The notes beneath the pieces are model-generated. The model worked only from the letters and a program-made list of their open reading frames with translations, was not told the origin of the DNA and did no database searches. Both the position numbers and the translations under genes were made by a program. A DNA stretch of 43,393 bases from Streptomyces phyllanthi (GTDB lineage: Bacteria > Actinomycetota > Actinomycetes > Streptomycetales > Streptomycetaceae), in contig NZ_VJZE01000023.1 in assembly GCF_009377205.1 (NCBI RefSeq), positions 1 through 43,393 on the forward strand. Direction: 5' to 3'. Shown here piece after piece: positions 24,882 to 32,743 of this stretch. The stretch's first letter is position 1. Each line of letters opens with the position of its first letter.

Positions 24882-26000
24882 ATGGAGATTCTCTGGGTCC
24901 TGATCGCGCTGGTCATGATGAGCTTCGTCATCGGCCCCTTCGTGATGCGCAGGCGTGCCGGAATCCAGCAGGTGGCACCCGGCGACCCTGACGCCGCGGA
25001 CCCGGCGAACTACGGCTTCGTCCGGCAGGAGAAGCTGGACATCCGCATGCCCGGCCCCGACCAGGACCTGCTGGACGTCCTGGAAGTGGTGCAGGGCACG
25101 CAGAACCACCGTGCCGCCTCGCAACTGCTCGCCGGCACCGAGCCGGAGAGCGAGCGGCGCTGGCAGCGGGTGCAGGCCTTCGCGGGCGCCGCGTCGCTGG
25201 AGCTGCAGCAGCGCCCCGGCGGGGTCAGCGAGTCGCCGGGCGGGCAGTGGCTGCGGGTGTGGCGGGCCGAGGCGCCGAAGGACGCGGGCGGCGCGGCGGT
25301 GCACGCCGAGTTCCTGGTGCAGCAGGCGTGGCGGACGTCGACGCCGGGCACGGACGAGTTCCGGATCATCATGGAGGAGGCGAAGGCGGCCTGCGGCGAG
25401 GCGGCGCTGCTGGCCCCGGGCGATCCGATCCCGTACATCATCGAGTTGTCGGTGGCGCGCGGACTCGCCTACCCCCAGCCGGAGTTCGAGAAGCTCTGGC
25501 TGAAGATCCTGGACCGTGCGCCGACGCACATGGGCGCGCATCTGGCGGCGTTGCACTACTGGTGCGAGAAGTGGCACGGCTCGCGTGACCTGGCGTACGC
25601 GTTCGCGGAGGCGGCCGCGGCCCGGGCGCCCCAGGGTTCGCTCCTCGCGGCCATGCCTCTCTTCGCGGTCTTCGAGCACCTGCCCGAGGTGAACCTGGTC
25701 AGCGGCTTCTACCAGAGCGAGGTCGTGACGAAGGCGGTCCACGGCGCGCTCTTCGCGGTCCACGCGGCCCGCCCGGACGACCCGATGCTGGCTCATGTCC
25801 GCCATCTCCTGGTGTTCTTCCTGGTCCGTGGTGAGCGCTGGGCGGAGGCGATGACCCAGCTCGTCCACATCGACGGCCATGTGGGAGCGCTGCCCTGGAC
25901 CCTGACCGCCGACCCGGCCGCGGACTACGCGATATACCGGGCGCTGGCGGTGGCGGGTTACGAGGCGAACGGCGGCAGCCCGGCGACGCTGCTGCACTGA
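24882..26000 (+). CDS. Membrane-anchored protein, paralog A of the M48 cluster
   Basis: 372 residues. An N-terminal membrane helix (about 3-22: I-L-W-V-L-I-A-L-V-M-M-S-F-V-I-G-P-F-V) is followed by a cytoplasmic alpha-helical domain with TPR-like helix pairs. Residues about 185-270 contain the block P-Y-I-I-E-L, Y-P-Q-P-E-F-E-K-L-W, H-Y-W-C-E-K-W-H-G-S-R and A-R-A-P-Q-G-S-L-L-A-A-M-P-L, which recurs in the gene at 28080. No family with a known function was recognised. The gene stands 448 bp upstream of the M48 protease gene on the same strand. Confidence 0.8.
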   Translation: MEILWVLIALVMMSFVIGPFVMRRRAGIQQVAPGDPDAADPANYGFVRQEKLDIRMPGPDQDLLDVLEVVQGTQNHRAASQLLAGTEPESERRWQRVQAFAGAASLELQQRPGGVSESPGGQWLRVWRAEAPKDAGGAAVHAEFLVQQAWRTSTPGTDEFRIIMEEAKAACGEAALLAPGDPIPYIIELSVARGLAYPQPEFEKLWLKILDRAPTHMGAHLAALHYWCEKWHGSRDLAYAFAEAAAARAPQGSLLAAMPLFAVFEHLPEVNLVSGFYQSEVVTKAVHGALFAVHAARPDDPMLAHVRHLLVFFLVRGERWAEAMTQLVHIDGHVGALPWTLTADPAADYAIYRALAVAGYEANGGSPATLLH

Positions 26001-26448
26001 GACGAGGCCGTCGCCGCGGCACGGCGGCCGGGTCGTATGTCCAGGGCGGCCGGGTCGTGCGCAGGGGGCAGGCAGCGCGATCACGGCTGGAGAACCAGGG
26101 CGGCGCCGGTCGTGGCTGGAGAACCAGGGCGGCGCGATCACGGCTGGAGAACCGGGGCGGCGCCGGTCGTGGCCGGAAGGGCGGGCCGGGCAGCCCGGTG
26201 ACGGCGTGGGTGGCCGGGGCGCCCCAGGCAGCCCGGTCCACGTGCCGGCGGCGAAAGGCGTCTCCGTCGCGCCCGGAGGGCCAGGGCGGACCGGTCATGC
26301 GCGGGTGGCCGGGACAGGCCGGTCACGCCTTGCCACCGAGCGGAGCCCTGGGTGATAATCCGCCCTCATCTCTTGGTCATGAGCACGTCCACGACCGTCC
26401 GTACCCGTGCGTGTTCGTGCCGTTTTCTCTGTGGGGGGCCACTGCCCG
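26001..26448. other. 448-bp non-coding gap holding tandem repeats
   Basis: Between the paralog-A stop and the protease ATG no open frame has a good start or natural composition. The proximal half holds imperfect 28-29-bp tandem repeats (26076 to about 26185). The distal half continues in looser GC-rich motifs. The protease promoter is probably in the last 100 bp, where GTGATAATCCGCCC is the most AT-rich stretch; no clear -35/-10 pair was found. Confidence 0.5.
26076..26185. repeat. Alternating 28/29-bp tandem repeats (about 3.9 units)
   Basis: Units at 26076-26103, 26104-26132, 26133-26160 and 26161 to about 26185 share the core GGCTGGAGAACCAGGGCGG. They alternate between two heads, CGCGATCAC (units 1 and 3) and CGCCGGTCGT (units 2 and 4), so the true period is 57 bp. 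CTGG-AGAA-CCAG in the core is a mini-hairpin. Looks like a variable-number tandem repeat; there are no unique spacers, so it is not a CRISPR array. Confidence 0.8.
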
Positions 26449-28083
26449 ATGGGCGCGACTCTGCGTGCGCTGCGCGCTCTTGTGCTGCTCGCCGGCTTCT
26501 ATCTGCTCGGCGTGTTCCTGCTGGCGGCGCTCGCGGGCGGCGACTACCTGCTGTATCTGCACGCTCCGGCCGGGGTCGCCGCCAAGCTGTACCTCGTCTC
26601 CGTACTGCTGGCGATCCCGCTGGTACGCGGCCTGTTCATGCTGCGCACTCCGAAGGGTGAGGAGATCGCGGGCCTGCCCGTCACGGAGGCCGACGAACCG
26701 GAGCTCTGGCGAACCGTGCGGGAGCTGGCCGAGCAGGTCGGCACCCGCGCGCCCTCGCGCATCGTGCTCACGGGCGACGTCAACGCCGCCGTCGGTGAGG
26801 ACGCCCGGCTGCTCGGCCTGCTCCCCGGACGCCGCAGCCTCTATCTGGGCATCCCCCTGGCGCAGGGCCTGACCGAGGCCCAGCTGCGGGCGGTCCTGGC
26901 CCACGAGCTGGGTCACTACGCGAACTCCGACACCCGGCTCGCCGCCATCTCCGTACGCGGCCGCGCCCAGGTGCTGCGTACCATCGCGCACTTCGAGGAG
27001 CGGGCCGACAGGACCGCGGGACGCGAACGGGCTCGGCAGGAGAAGAGGAACACCAGGGCCGCGGCCAAGGGGAAGAAGGGGAAGGAAGCCGAGGCGGGTC
27101 ACGCGGGCATCACGTACCGCGCGATGGCGAGGATCTACATCGGCTACGCCAAGCTGTACTTCCGCGCCACGCTCGCCGGCTCCCGCCGTCAGGAGTACGC
27201 CGCCGACGCCGCGGCCGCCCGGATCGCCGGACGGGACGCCACCGCGTCGGCGCTGCGCGAGATCCCGGCGCTGGACGCGGCGTTCGGGTTCTACATGGAG
27301 CGCTATGCGACGCTCGGATCCGAGACCGGGCTGCTTCCGCCCCGCGGCGAGGTGTTCGGCGGCTTCGGCCGGATGCTGAACGCACGCCAGCTCGAACTGG
27401 TCGAGCTGCGCACCCAGCTGCCCACGGAGCCCTCCTCGCCGTACGACTCGCACCCGCCCATCGCCGACCGGGTCCAGCACGTCGAGGCCCTGCCCGCCGA
27501 CGGGCGCGCGGAGGAGGCCAGGGGCGCGGCCCTCGCCCTCCTCGCCGACCCGGAGCGCACCCTGGCGGCCCTGGAGGACGCGGTCCTGACGGACGAGGTA
27601 CGGCGCTTCCGGCGCACCCGCGACTGGCAGGAACTGCTCGACGGCGCGATGGCCGAGGGCCTCGGCTCGCTCAGCACACCGCTGCACCGGGCACTGGCCT
27701 TCTACACCAAGGACCAGCCCACGCTGCCCGCGCTGCTTCAGGTGATCGACGACGGGCAGCTGTGGCAGCTGGCCCGGCGGCTGCCGCTGTCCGACGAGGC
27801 AGCCGCGGCGAAGGGCCGTGCCTTCCGCGAGTTCGCCCGCCCCGCCCTGCGGGAGTCGCTGAACAGCATGGCGCTCGCCGACCTCAGCGCCCGCTCCCTG
27901 CTGAGCTGGGAGTTCTCCTGGTCCCAGCCCGCCACCGTGCATCTGCCGCCCGCGCCCGACGGCGAGGAGGCCGACCTGGGCGCCGCGATCGAGGCGGCGG
28001 TCGCCGACCACCCGGACACCGGGCCGCTGCGCGCCCTCCTCTCCCACACCCCCAGAGAAAGAGAAACGGACACCCGGCCATGA
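26449..28083 (+). CDS. M48-family membrane metalloprotease
   Basis: 544 residues from ATG 26449; an upstream GTG frame adds an unlikely leader. Two N-terminal membrane helices (about 8-30 and 40-65) precede the metalloprotease domain with H152-E-L-G-H156 and the third zinc ligand Glu249 in E-Y-A-A-D, the M48 (HtpX/Ste24-like) signature. Between them, residues about 185-220 form a very basic Lys/Arg insert (R-A-R-Q-E-K-R-N-T-R-A-A-A-K-G-K-K-G-K). The C-terminal 200 residues are helical and not in classic HtpX. The stop overlaps the next start (ATGA), so it is coupled to paralog B. It may act in membrane protein quality control; the substrate is unknown. Confidence 0.88.
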   Translation: MGATLRALRALVLLAGFYLLGVFLLAALAGGDYLLYLHAPAGVAAKLYLVSVLLAIPLVRGLFMLRTPKGEEIAGLPVTEADEPELWRTVRELAEQVGTRAPSRIVLTGDVNAAVGEDARLLGLLPGRRSLYLGIPLAQGLTEAQLRAVLAHELGHYANSDTRLAAISVRGRAQVLRTIAHFEERADRTAGRERARQEKRNTRAAAKGKKGKEAEAGHAGITYRAMARIYIGYAKLYFRATLAGSRRQEYAADAAAARIAGRDATASALREIPALDAAFGFYMERYATLGSETGLLPPRGEVFGGFGRMLNARQLELVELRTQLPTEPSSPYDSHPPIADRVQHVEALPADGRAEEARGAALALLADPERTLAALEDAVLTDEVRRFRRTRDWQELLDGAMAEGLGSLSTPLHRALAFYTKDQPTLPALLQVIDDGQLWQLARRLPLSDEAAAAKGRAFREFARPALRESLNSMALADLSARSLLSWEFSWSQPATVHLPPAPDGEEADLGAAIEAAVADHPDTGPLRALLSHTPRERETDTRP

Positions 28084-29177
28084 CCGTACTGCTATGGACC
28101 CTCGGCATCCTGGCCACACCCTTCGTGCTCTTCGCCCTGTATCTGGCCGGGGTGTTCGTCAAGGAGCTCTTCTCGCCCAGCGACGACTCCGACGATGCGG
28201 CGGAGACCGCCGGGAAACTCGGCCTGCTGCCCGCGGAACGGCAGAACGCGGAGCACGCGGGTCCGCTGCCCGCCGGCTGGGAGGCGGCGTTCGCAGCCGT
28301 GCGGGGCGGTGACTGGAAGGCCGCCGCCGCGCTGCTGCGGGACATCGGCCGCGACTGGGAGCGCCGGTCCATGGCCGCGTACCTCCTGGCCGAGATGGCG
28401 GCCGAGGAGGACGGCTGGCTGCTCGCCTGGGAGGCCGACCTGGCCGACGACCCGGACGCGGCCGTGGTCCGGGCGCGCAGCACGGTGATCCTCGCCTGGA
28501 AGCTGCGGGGCGCCAAGCGGGCCAACTACACGACGAGTGAGCAGTTCGCGGGCTTCCACCGGACGCTCCAGGCGTCCCGTGAGGAGATCGCACGGGCGGC
28601 GGCGCTGAACCCCGACGACCCCACTCCGTACATCACGGAGATCTGGGTCGCGCTCGGACTCGGCTACCCGCACTCCGAGATGGACAAGCTGTGGACGGAG
28701 ATCACCGCACGCTCCCCGCACCACTACGAGGCGCACTTCTCGGCCCTGCAGTACTGGTGCGAGAAGTGGCGGGGCTCGCAGGCCCTCGCGACCGAGTTCG
28801 CCGAGCGTGCGGCGGCGAGAGCGCCGCTGGGCAGCCTGCTCACCGTGCTGCCCCTGATAGCCCACTTCGAGCACGACAAGTCGGACGACACCAGTGCCGA
28901 CATCACCCCCGAGATGGTGGCCCGGGTGGACGCCGGCCTCGCCGACGCCGCCGCGGCCGACCCGGCCCATCCGCGGCTGCCCGAGCTGCGGCACCTGCTG
29001 GCGTTCTACCTGTCGCTCCAGGACCGGGACGAGATGGCGCTCGAGCAGTTCAAGCTGGTCGACGGGTACGTGAACGCGCTCCCCTGGCGCTACGAGGGGG
29101 ACGGCGAGGCGATGGCCGCGTACTACTGCCGTATCAGGAACGCGAGCGCACAGGCGGCGAGCGCCGGGACAGCCTGA
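28080..29177 (+). CDS. Membrane-anchored protein, paralog B of the M48 cluster
   Basis: 365 residues from ATG 28080, which overlaps the protease stop. An N-terminal helix (about 3-25: [21 protein letters not shown]) is followed by an acidic linker and a helical repeat domain. Shared with paralog [42 protein letters not shown] and the C-terminal N-A-L-P-W (A-L-P-W in A). Same domain, same anchor, and tight coupling to the protease suggest an adaptor or substrate-selecting partner. No named family recognised. Confidence 0.82.
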   Translation: MTVLLWTLGILATPFVLFALYLAGVFVKELFSPSDDSDDAAETAGKLGLLPAERQNAEHAGPLPAGWEAAFAAVRGGDWKAAAALLRDIGRDWERRSMAAYLLAEMAAEEDGWLLAWEADLADDPDAAVVRARSTVILAWKLRGAKRANYTTSEQFAGFHRTLQASREEIARAAALNPDDPTPYITEIWVALGLGYPHSEMDKLWTEITARSPHHYEAHFSALQYWCEKWRGSQALATEFAERAAARAPLGSLLTVLPLIAHFEHDKSDDTSADITPEMVARVDAGLADAAAADPAHPRLPELRHLLAFYLSLQDRDEMALEQFKLVDGYVNALPWRYEGDGEAMAAYYCRIRNASAQAASAGTA

Positions 29178-29308
29178 GACGGCGGGAGCCTGTCGGGTAC
29201 CGACGGAATGCGGGCGGCACCGGGAACGTTGTGCGTGGTGCCGCCCGACCCGCCCACCGAGGCCCCGCCCGCACACCGAAAGCCGTCCCAAGTCGTCAGG
29301 AGATCGCC

Positions 29309-29974
29309 ATGCTCTTCGGCCGCAAGCCCGTCCTGCCCACACCCGAGCAGGCGCTGAACGGCCGCCCGGAACGGGCCTTCACGGTCCCGGACCGCCACAC
29401 CGTCCTCGGCAACCCGCTGCTGGGCCCCTACCCCGAGGGCCTGGAGACCGCCGACTTCGGCATGGGCTGCTTCTGGGGCGCCGAGCGCAAGTTCTGGCAG
29501 CTTCCCGCCGGGGTCCACACGACCCTGGTCGGCTACCAGGGCGGCCACACCGAGAACCCCACGTACGAGGAGGTCTGCTCGGGCCTGACGGGCCACACGG
29601 AGGTCGTCCGCGTGGTCTACGACCCGTCCGTCATCTCGTACAACCGCCTGCTCCAGGTCTTCTGGGAGTCCCACGACCCCACCCAGGGCTTCCGCCAGGG
29701 CAACGACGTCGGCACGCAGTACCGCTCCGCCGTCTACACCCACACCCCCGCCCAGGCCACGGCGGCCGAGGCCTCCCGCGAGGCCTACCAGAAGGTCCTC
29801 ACGGCCTCCGGCCACGGCACGATCACCACGGAGATCCTCCCGGCCGAGGGTCGCGAGTTCTTCCCAGCCGAGGGGTATCACCAGCAGTACCTCGACAAGA
29901 ACCCGGCAGGTTACTGCGGTATCGGCGGCACGGGTGTGGCCTGCCCGGTCGGCGTGGCCTCCGCCGAGGGCTGA
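29309..29974 (+). CDS. msrA: Peptide-methionine (S)-S-oxide reductase, copy 1
   Basis: 221 residues from ATG 29309 (AGGAG 7 bases upstream). MsrA reduces methionine sulfoxide in proteins. Catalytic Cys54 lies in G-C-F-W-G, and the family motifs [20 protein letters not shown] and H-Q-Q-Y-L follow. C-terminal cysteines in G-Y-C-G-I-G-G and V-A-C-P can act as resolving residues. The extended N-terminus (about 45 residues before the fold) is typical of longer MsrA forms. A second, clearly paralogous gene lies at 33712 in the same direction. Ends with a strong hairpin 80 bp downstream. Confidence 0.94.
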   Translation: MLFGRKPVLPTPEQALNGRPERAFTVPDRHTVLGNPLLGPYPEGLETADFGMGCFWGAERKFWQLPAGVHTTLVGYQGGHTENPTYEEVCSGLTGHTEVVRVVYDPSVISYNRLLQVFWESHDPTQGFRQGNDVGTQYRSAVYTHTPAQATAAEASREAYQKVLTASGHGTITTEILPAEGREFFPAEGYHQQYLDKNPAGYCGIGGTGVACPVGVASAEG

Positions 29975-30056
29975 CGCCCCCGCCCCCGGGGGTCCTGGTA
30001 CGACGTACGACGTACGACCACCGGACGCACCTCCCTCCCTCCGCCCCGGCCAAACT

Positions 30057-30092
30057 GAACGGCACCCGCTCTCTCAAGGGCGGGTGCCGTTC
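30057..30092. terminator. Perfect 13-bp hairpin between convergent msrA and pseudo-subtilase genes
   Basis: Arms GAACGGCACCCGC (30057-30069) and GCGGGTGCCGTTC (30080-30092) are fully complementary around a 10-base loop. The structure lies between two convergent genes and can end transcription on both strands. Just upstream (about 29998-30018) is a short run of TACGACG repeats of no evident function. Confidence 0.85.
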
Positions 30093-30135
30093 GGTGTTCC
30101 TGCAGTGAAGGGGGGTGTCGTGCTCGGGTCGTGGG

Positions 30136-31869
30136 CTAACCGACCATGGACGGCGCGTACGGGGACAGGGCCGGAGCGAGCTGGATTCCGGGGGCCAGGC
30201 CGAGGGCGACGAGGGCGTCGGGGAGGCCGCGTCCGACGCGGGCCCCTTCCAGGGTGCCCGGATCGGCCAGGGGACGGCAGCTGGCGGCGATGATCTCGAA
30301 CAGCCGCTCCACCCGGCCCGGTCCGCGGGGCAGCAGCTGGCCGTGGAAGTCCTCGTGGTGGGCGAGTACGAGGGCGGCGAGACCGGCCACATGGGCCGAG
30401 GCCGTGCCGGTGCCGTCGAGGGCCGCGTATCCGCCGCGCGGGGAGCACGACAGGACGGCCACACCGGGGGCGGCCGCGTCGACCGCGGGGCCGTAGCAGC
30501 TGAACGGCGCGGCGAACAGGCCTTCAGGAGTGAGCTGCTTGCCCGAGTGGGTGGCCTGGGAGGTGTCAGGCGGGTAGGAGCCGAAGACTCCCAGCGCGCC
30601 CACGGTGAACACGGTGGGCAGCGAGCCCGGGAAGGCGACCGGTCCCGCCATGTCGCCCGCGGGAGCGACGCAGGCGATGCCCGCCGCGTTGGCGTCGGCC
30701 AGTTTGCGTGAGACCAGGGCCGAGGAGTACGGGGCCGCCACGCCGATGTGGGCGATGTCGATCTCGCGTTCGATGCAGTGGTCCAGGGCGGCGACCAGAT
30801 CGCTGAAGCAGCCGTCCGGCTGCACCTGGCAGACCTCGATCTCGGCGTCGACCGCGATACCGATGAGGCCCCGGCCGGTGTCCGCCCCGGCGATGATGCC
30901 CGCCGCGTGGGTACCGGTGCCCACCGGGTCCTGGGCCCAGCCCTCTTCCGTGCCTCGGACGAGATCGACCCCGGAGCGCACCCGCTGCTTCAGGTCGGGG
31001 TGGTCCGCGGCGACACCGGATCCGATGACCGCGACCCTGACCCCGAAGGCACGGAACGTGGGAGGCAGCCGGTCGAGCCGCATGGCCTGCTGGCCCCAGC
31101 CGTACTGCTGGCGGTCCTCCAGTCCGGGGGACACCTTGCCCAGCGGTGTGAGCGTGACCAGGTTCTCCCTGGTCACCGAGAGGTCGGGGCGGTGGATCCA
31201 GCGGTCCAGATAGCCGCCCGCGGGCCGGACGTAGAGGGACTGGACGGACTCCGCGGTCTCCGTGGCGAGCGTGACGGTGACCGTCCCGTCCTCCCCGGTG
31301 AGGGCCTGGGCCGGCCATGACGCTCCGATCAGGAAGACCCCGGCCCCGGCCAGCGGCTCGCCGTCCGGGCCGCACACGCGCAGCGAGATCCGAAGGGGCC
31401 GCTCCAGCGGCATGACGAGCCCCGGATCGCGGAGCGGCAGGAGGCCCACGGCCGGCGCGGCGGCGGGTCCGGTTCCCGACAGCGGCAGGTCCGGCTCGAT
31501 GTGTACGTGCAGCGAGCGCATCGACGGCACCTGGGTCTCGGCGGCCTCGACGACCGCGATCTCCGGGCAGGAGGGGTGCAGCCCGGCCGATTCGAGCTTC
31601 TCGGACGGCCGGAGCCTGCGGGTCACCTTGACCTCGGGCATCCGGTCCAGCCGCTCGCACACCGCGTCCATGCTCAGCGCGGGCACCCCTGGCGGAAGCA
31701 GATGCTGTGGCAGCGGTGTCACCATGTACCGCTCCCGGCGCGGTTGCACCTGGAGCGGCGACTGCGCGCCCTTCTTGCGTGGCGCCGCTTCCTTGCCCTC
31801 GGGTCCGGGGCCCGCCCCCGCGCCCTCGGCCCCGCTCTCGCGGTTGTTTCCGGGCCTTTCCTTGACCAT
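30136..31869 (-). CDS. Subtilase-fold protein lacking all catalytic residues (pseudo-S8 peptidase)
   Basis: 577 residues from ATG 31869, with AAGGTGG 5 bases upstream; longer frames start in unlikely sequence. There is no signal peptide. The N-terminus (1-45) is Gly/Glu/Lys-rich and disordered. Residues about 155-225 look like a carboxypeptidase-regulatory/Ig-like beta sandwich (P-L-R-I-S-L-R-V-C-G-P-D-G-E-P-L-A-G-A-G-V). The S8 fold spans about 250-560: Q-Y-G-W-G-Q-Q-A-M-R, V-A-V-I-G283-S-G-V, G-T318-G-T-H-A-A-G-I-I-A-G, V-A-P-A-G-D406 and D-G-T-G488-T-A-S-A-H-V-A-G. In active enzymes the marked positions are Asp, His, Asn and Ser; here they are Gly, Thr, Asp and Gly, so proteolysis should be impossible. 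The well-kept scaffold around the losses argues for a selected binding role rather than decay. The gene lies 132 bp downstream of the Gln-rich gene. Confidence 0.85.
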   Translation of the reverse strand: MVKERPGNNRESGAEGAGAGPGPEGKEAAPRKKGAQSPLQVQPRRERYMVTPLPQHLLPPGVPALSMDAVCERLDRMPEVKVTRRLRPSEKLESAGLHPSCPEIAVVEAAETQVPSMRSLHVHIEPDLPLSGTGPAAAPAVGLLPLRDPGLVMPLERPLRISLRVCGPDGEPLAGAGVFLIGASWPAQALTGEDGTVTVTLATETAESVQSLYVRPAGGYLDRWIHRPDLSVTRENLVTLTPLGKVSPGLEDRQQYGWGQQAMRLDRLPPTFRAFGVRVAVIGSGVAADHPDLKQRVRSGVDLVRGTEEGWAQDPVGTGTHAAGIIAGADTGRGLIGIAVDAEIEVCQVQPDGCFSDLVAALDHCIEREIDIAHIGVAAPYSSALVSRKLADANAAGIACVAPAGDMAGPVAFPGSLPTVFTVGALGVFGSYPPDTSQATHSGKQLTPEGLFAAPFSCYGPAVDAAAPGVAVLSCSPRGGYAALDGTGTASAHVAGLAALVLAHHEDFHGQLLPRGPGRVERLFEIIAASCRPLADPGTLEGARVGRGLPDALVALGLAPGIQLAPALSPYAPSMVG

Positions 31870-31950
31870 TACGTCCACCTTCACCACGCCTACGTCGTCG
31901 TATGTGTGCTTCTGACCGGGAGACGGGGCGGCCTGCGTTTCCACGGGGAC

Positions 31951-31984
31951 GCGGTGTGCCCGGGAACCGCTCCGGGCACACCGC
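31951..31984 (-). terminator. Perfect 13-bp hairpin between Gln-rich and pseudo-subtilase genes
   Basis: Arms GCGGTGTGCCCGG (31951-31963) and CCGGGCACACCGC (31972-31984) pair fully around an 8-base loop, 18 bp after the Gln-rich stop. It could partly terminate transcription so that the Gln-rich protein is made in excess over the pseudo-subtilase, or stabilise the upstream mRNA. No T-run follows. Confidence 0.75.
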
Positions 31985-32001
31985 TTCACGCCGCCCTCAG
32001 A

Positions 32002-32445
32002 TCAGCCAATGCCGAACGGCTGACCCATCTGGCCGAAGCCGAAGCCCGACTGCTGGTAGGGCTGCTGGTACTGCTGGCCGAAGGACTGCTGGCCGCCCCA
32101 CTGCTGCTGACCCTGCTGGCTCTGCTGGAGCAGCGCCACGATGGCGGTCGGCAGGGCCTGCTGGACGGACTGCTCCACGGCCTGCCGGATGCCCGCGTGC
32201 AGCGAGCGGTGCAGCGCCAGCGCCAGGTAGGGGTGCGCCTGCTGGGCGAGGCCCTGCTGCTGGAACTGCTGCTGGATCTGCTGGATCTGCTGGAACGTCT
32301 GCTGCACACGCTGCGCAACCTGCTGGCTCGCCTGCTGGCAGGCCTGCTGGACCGCCTGCTGGACCACCTGGGCGATCTGCTGCGGGCCGGCCTGCTGGCC
32401 GAGGCCGGTCTGCTGCATGGGTTGCGTACCGGTCATCACCGACAT
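32002..32445 (-). CDS. Glutamine-rich, prion-like low-complexity protein
   Basis: 147 residues from ATG 32445 (GGAG upstream). 52 residues are Gln (35%). Residues about 20-65 repeat a four-residue unit of hydrophobic/small residues plus Q-Q (V-V-Q-Q, A-V-Q-Q, A-C-Q-Q, A-S-Q-Q), compatible with a helical or coiled-coil assembly. A folded-looking middle (about 70-110: H-P-Y-L-A-L-A-L-H-R-S-L-H-A-G-I-R-Q-A-V) follows. The tail (about 115-147) is Gly/Gln/Phe/Tyr-rich (S-F-G-Q-Q-Y-Q-Q-P-Y-Q-Q), like the self-associating domains of FUS-type proteins. No membrane helix or signal is present. Codon bias is normal, with CAG for nearly every Gln, so this is a real gene of the host. It precedes the pseudo-subtilase gene on the same strand and probably shares its transcript. 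Function unknown; assembly or scaffolding is an inference from composition. Confidence 0.85.
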   Translation of the reverse strand: MSVMTGTQPMQQTGLGQQAGPQQIAQVVQQAVQQACQQASQQVAQRVQQTFQQIQQIQQQFQQQGLAQQAHPYLALALHRSLHAGIRQAVEQSVQQALPTAIVALLQQSQQGQQQWGGQQSFGQQYQQPYQQSGFGFGQMGQPFGIG

Positions 32446-32478
32446 GGGTGCTCCGTTCGATTCGTTGCCACCTGATGG

Positions 32479-32505
32479 AAGTCGACATTAGGTTTATGTC
32501 GACTT
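32479..32505. promoter_or_regulatory. 27-bp palindrome, candidate operator of the Gln-rich gene
   Basis: Perfect arms AAGTCGACAT (32479-32488) and ATGTCGACTT (32496-32505) flank the 7-bp centre TAGGTTT. The dyad begins 34 bp upstream of the Gln-rich ATG and covers an AT-rich -10-like TAATGT read on the minus strand. The arm length and symmetry fit a dimeric repressor site. No regulator gene is adjacent, so it may be a regulon site for a distant factor. Confidence 0.6.
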
Positions 32506-32672
32506 TGTCGGATTTCCCGACGAACTGAAGCTAAGACGGCGCCGACCCGGCCGCAATCGGAGGGCCCGCCCATGGGGAGCGACCGGGGTCCGATCACCAG
32601 CGCCACCAGCCCCGTACGCGCCTGACACAGGCCCTCGTGGGCCCGCCGCACAAGGCCGGCGCGGCCTTCGGC

Positions 32673-32690
32673 CGGTCGGCCGGCCGACCG
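32673..32690. terminator. Perfect GC palindrome downstream of the MBL gene
   Basis: CGGTCGGCC-GGCCGACCG is an 18-bp perfect dyad 54 bp after the MBL stop (minus strand). It probably helps end MBL transcription before the Gln-rich promoter region. With no loop bases it could also be a protein site. Confidence 0.5.
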
Positions 32691-32743
32691 GGATCCGGGC
32701 TTCACCCGGCTGAAAACCGTGCCGCCGTCCGGGTGAGTTCACC

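Noticed and set aside
26076..26185. CRISPR-like repeat pattern
   Set aside because: Units follow one another directly with no unique spacers and no cas genes nearby; it is a plain tandem repeat.
25699..26298. Minus-strand frame with repeated peptide F-S-S-R-D-R-A-A
   Set aside because: The repetition is the translation of the tandem DNA repeat, and the rest is antisense to paralog A.
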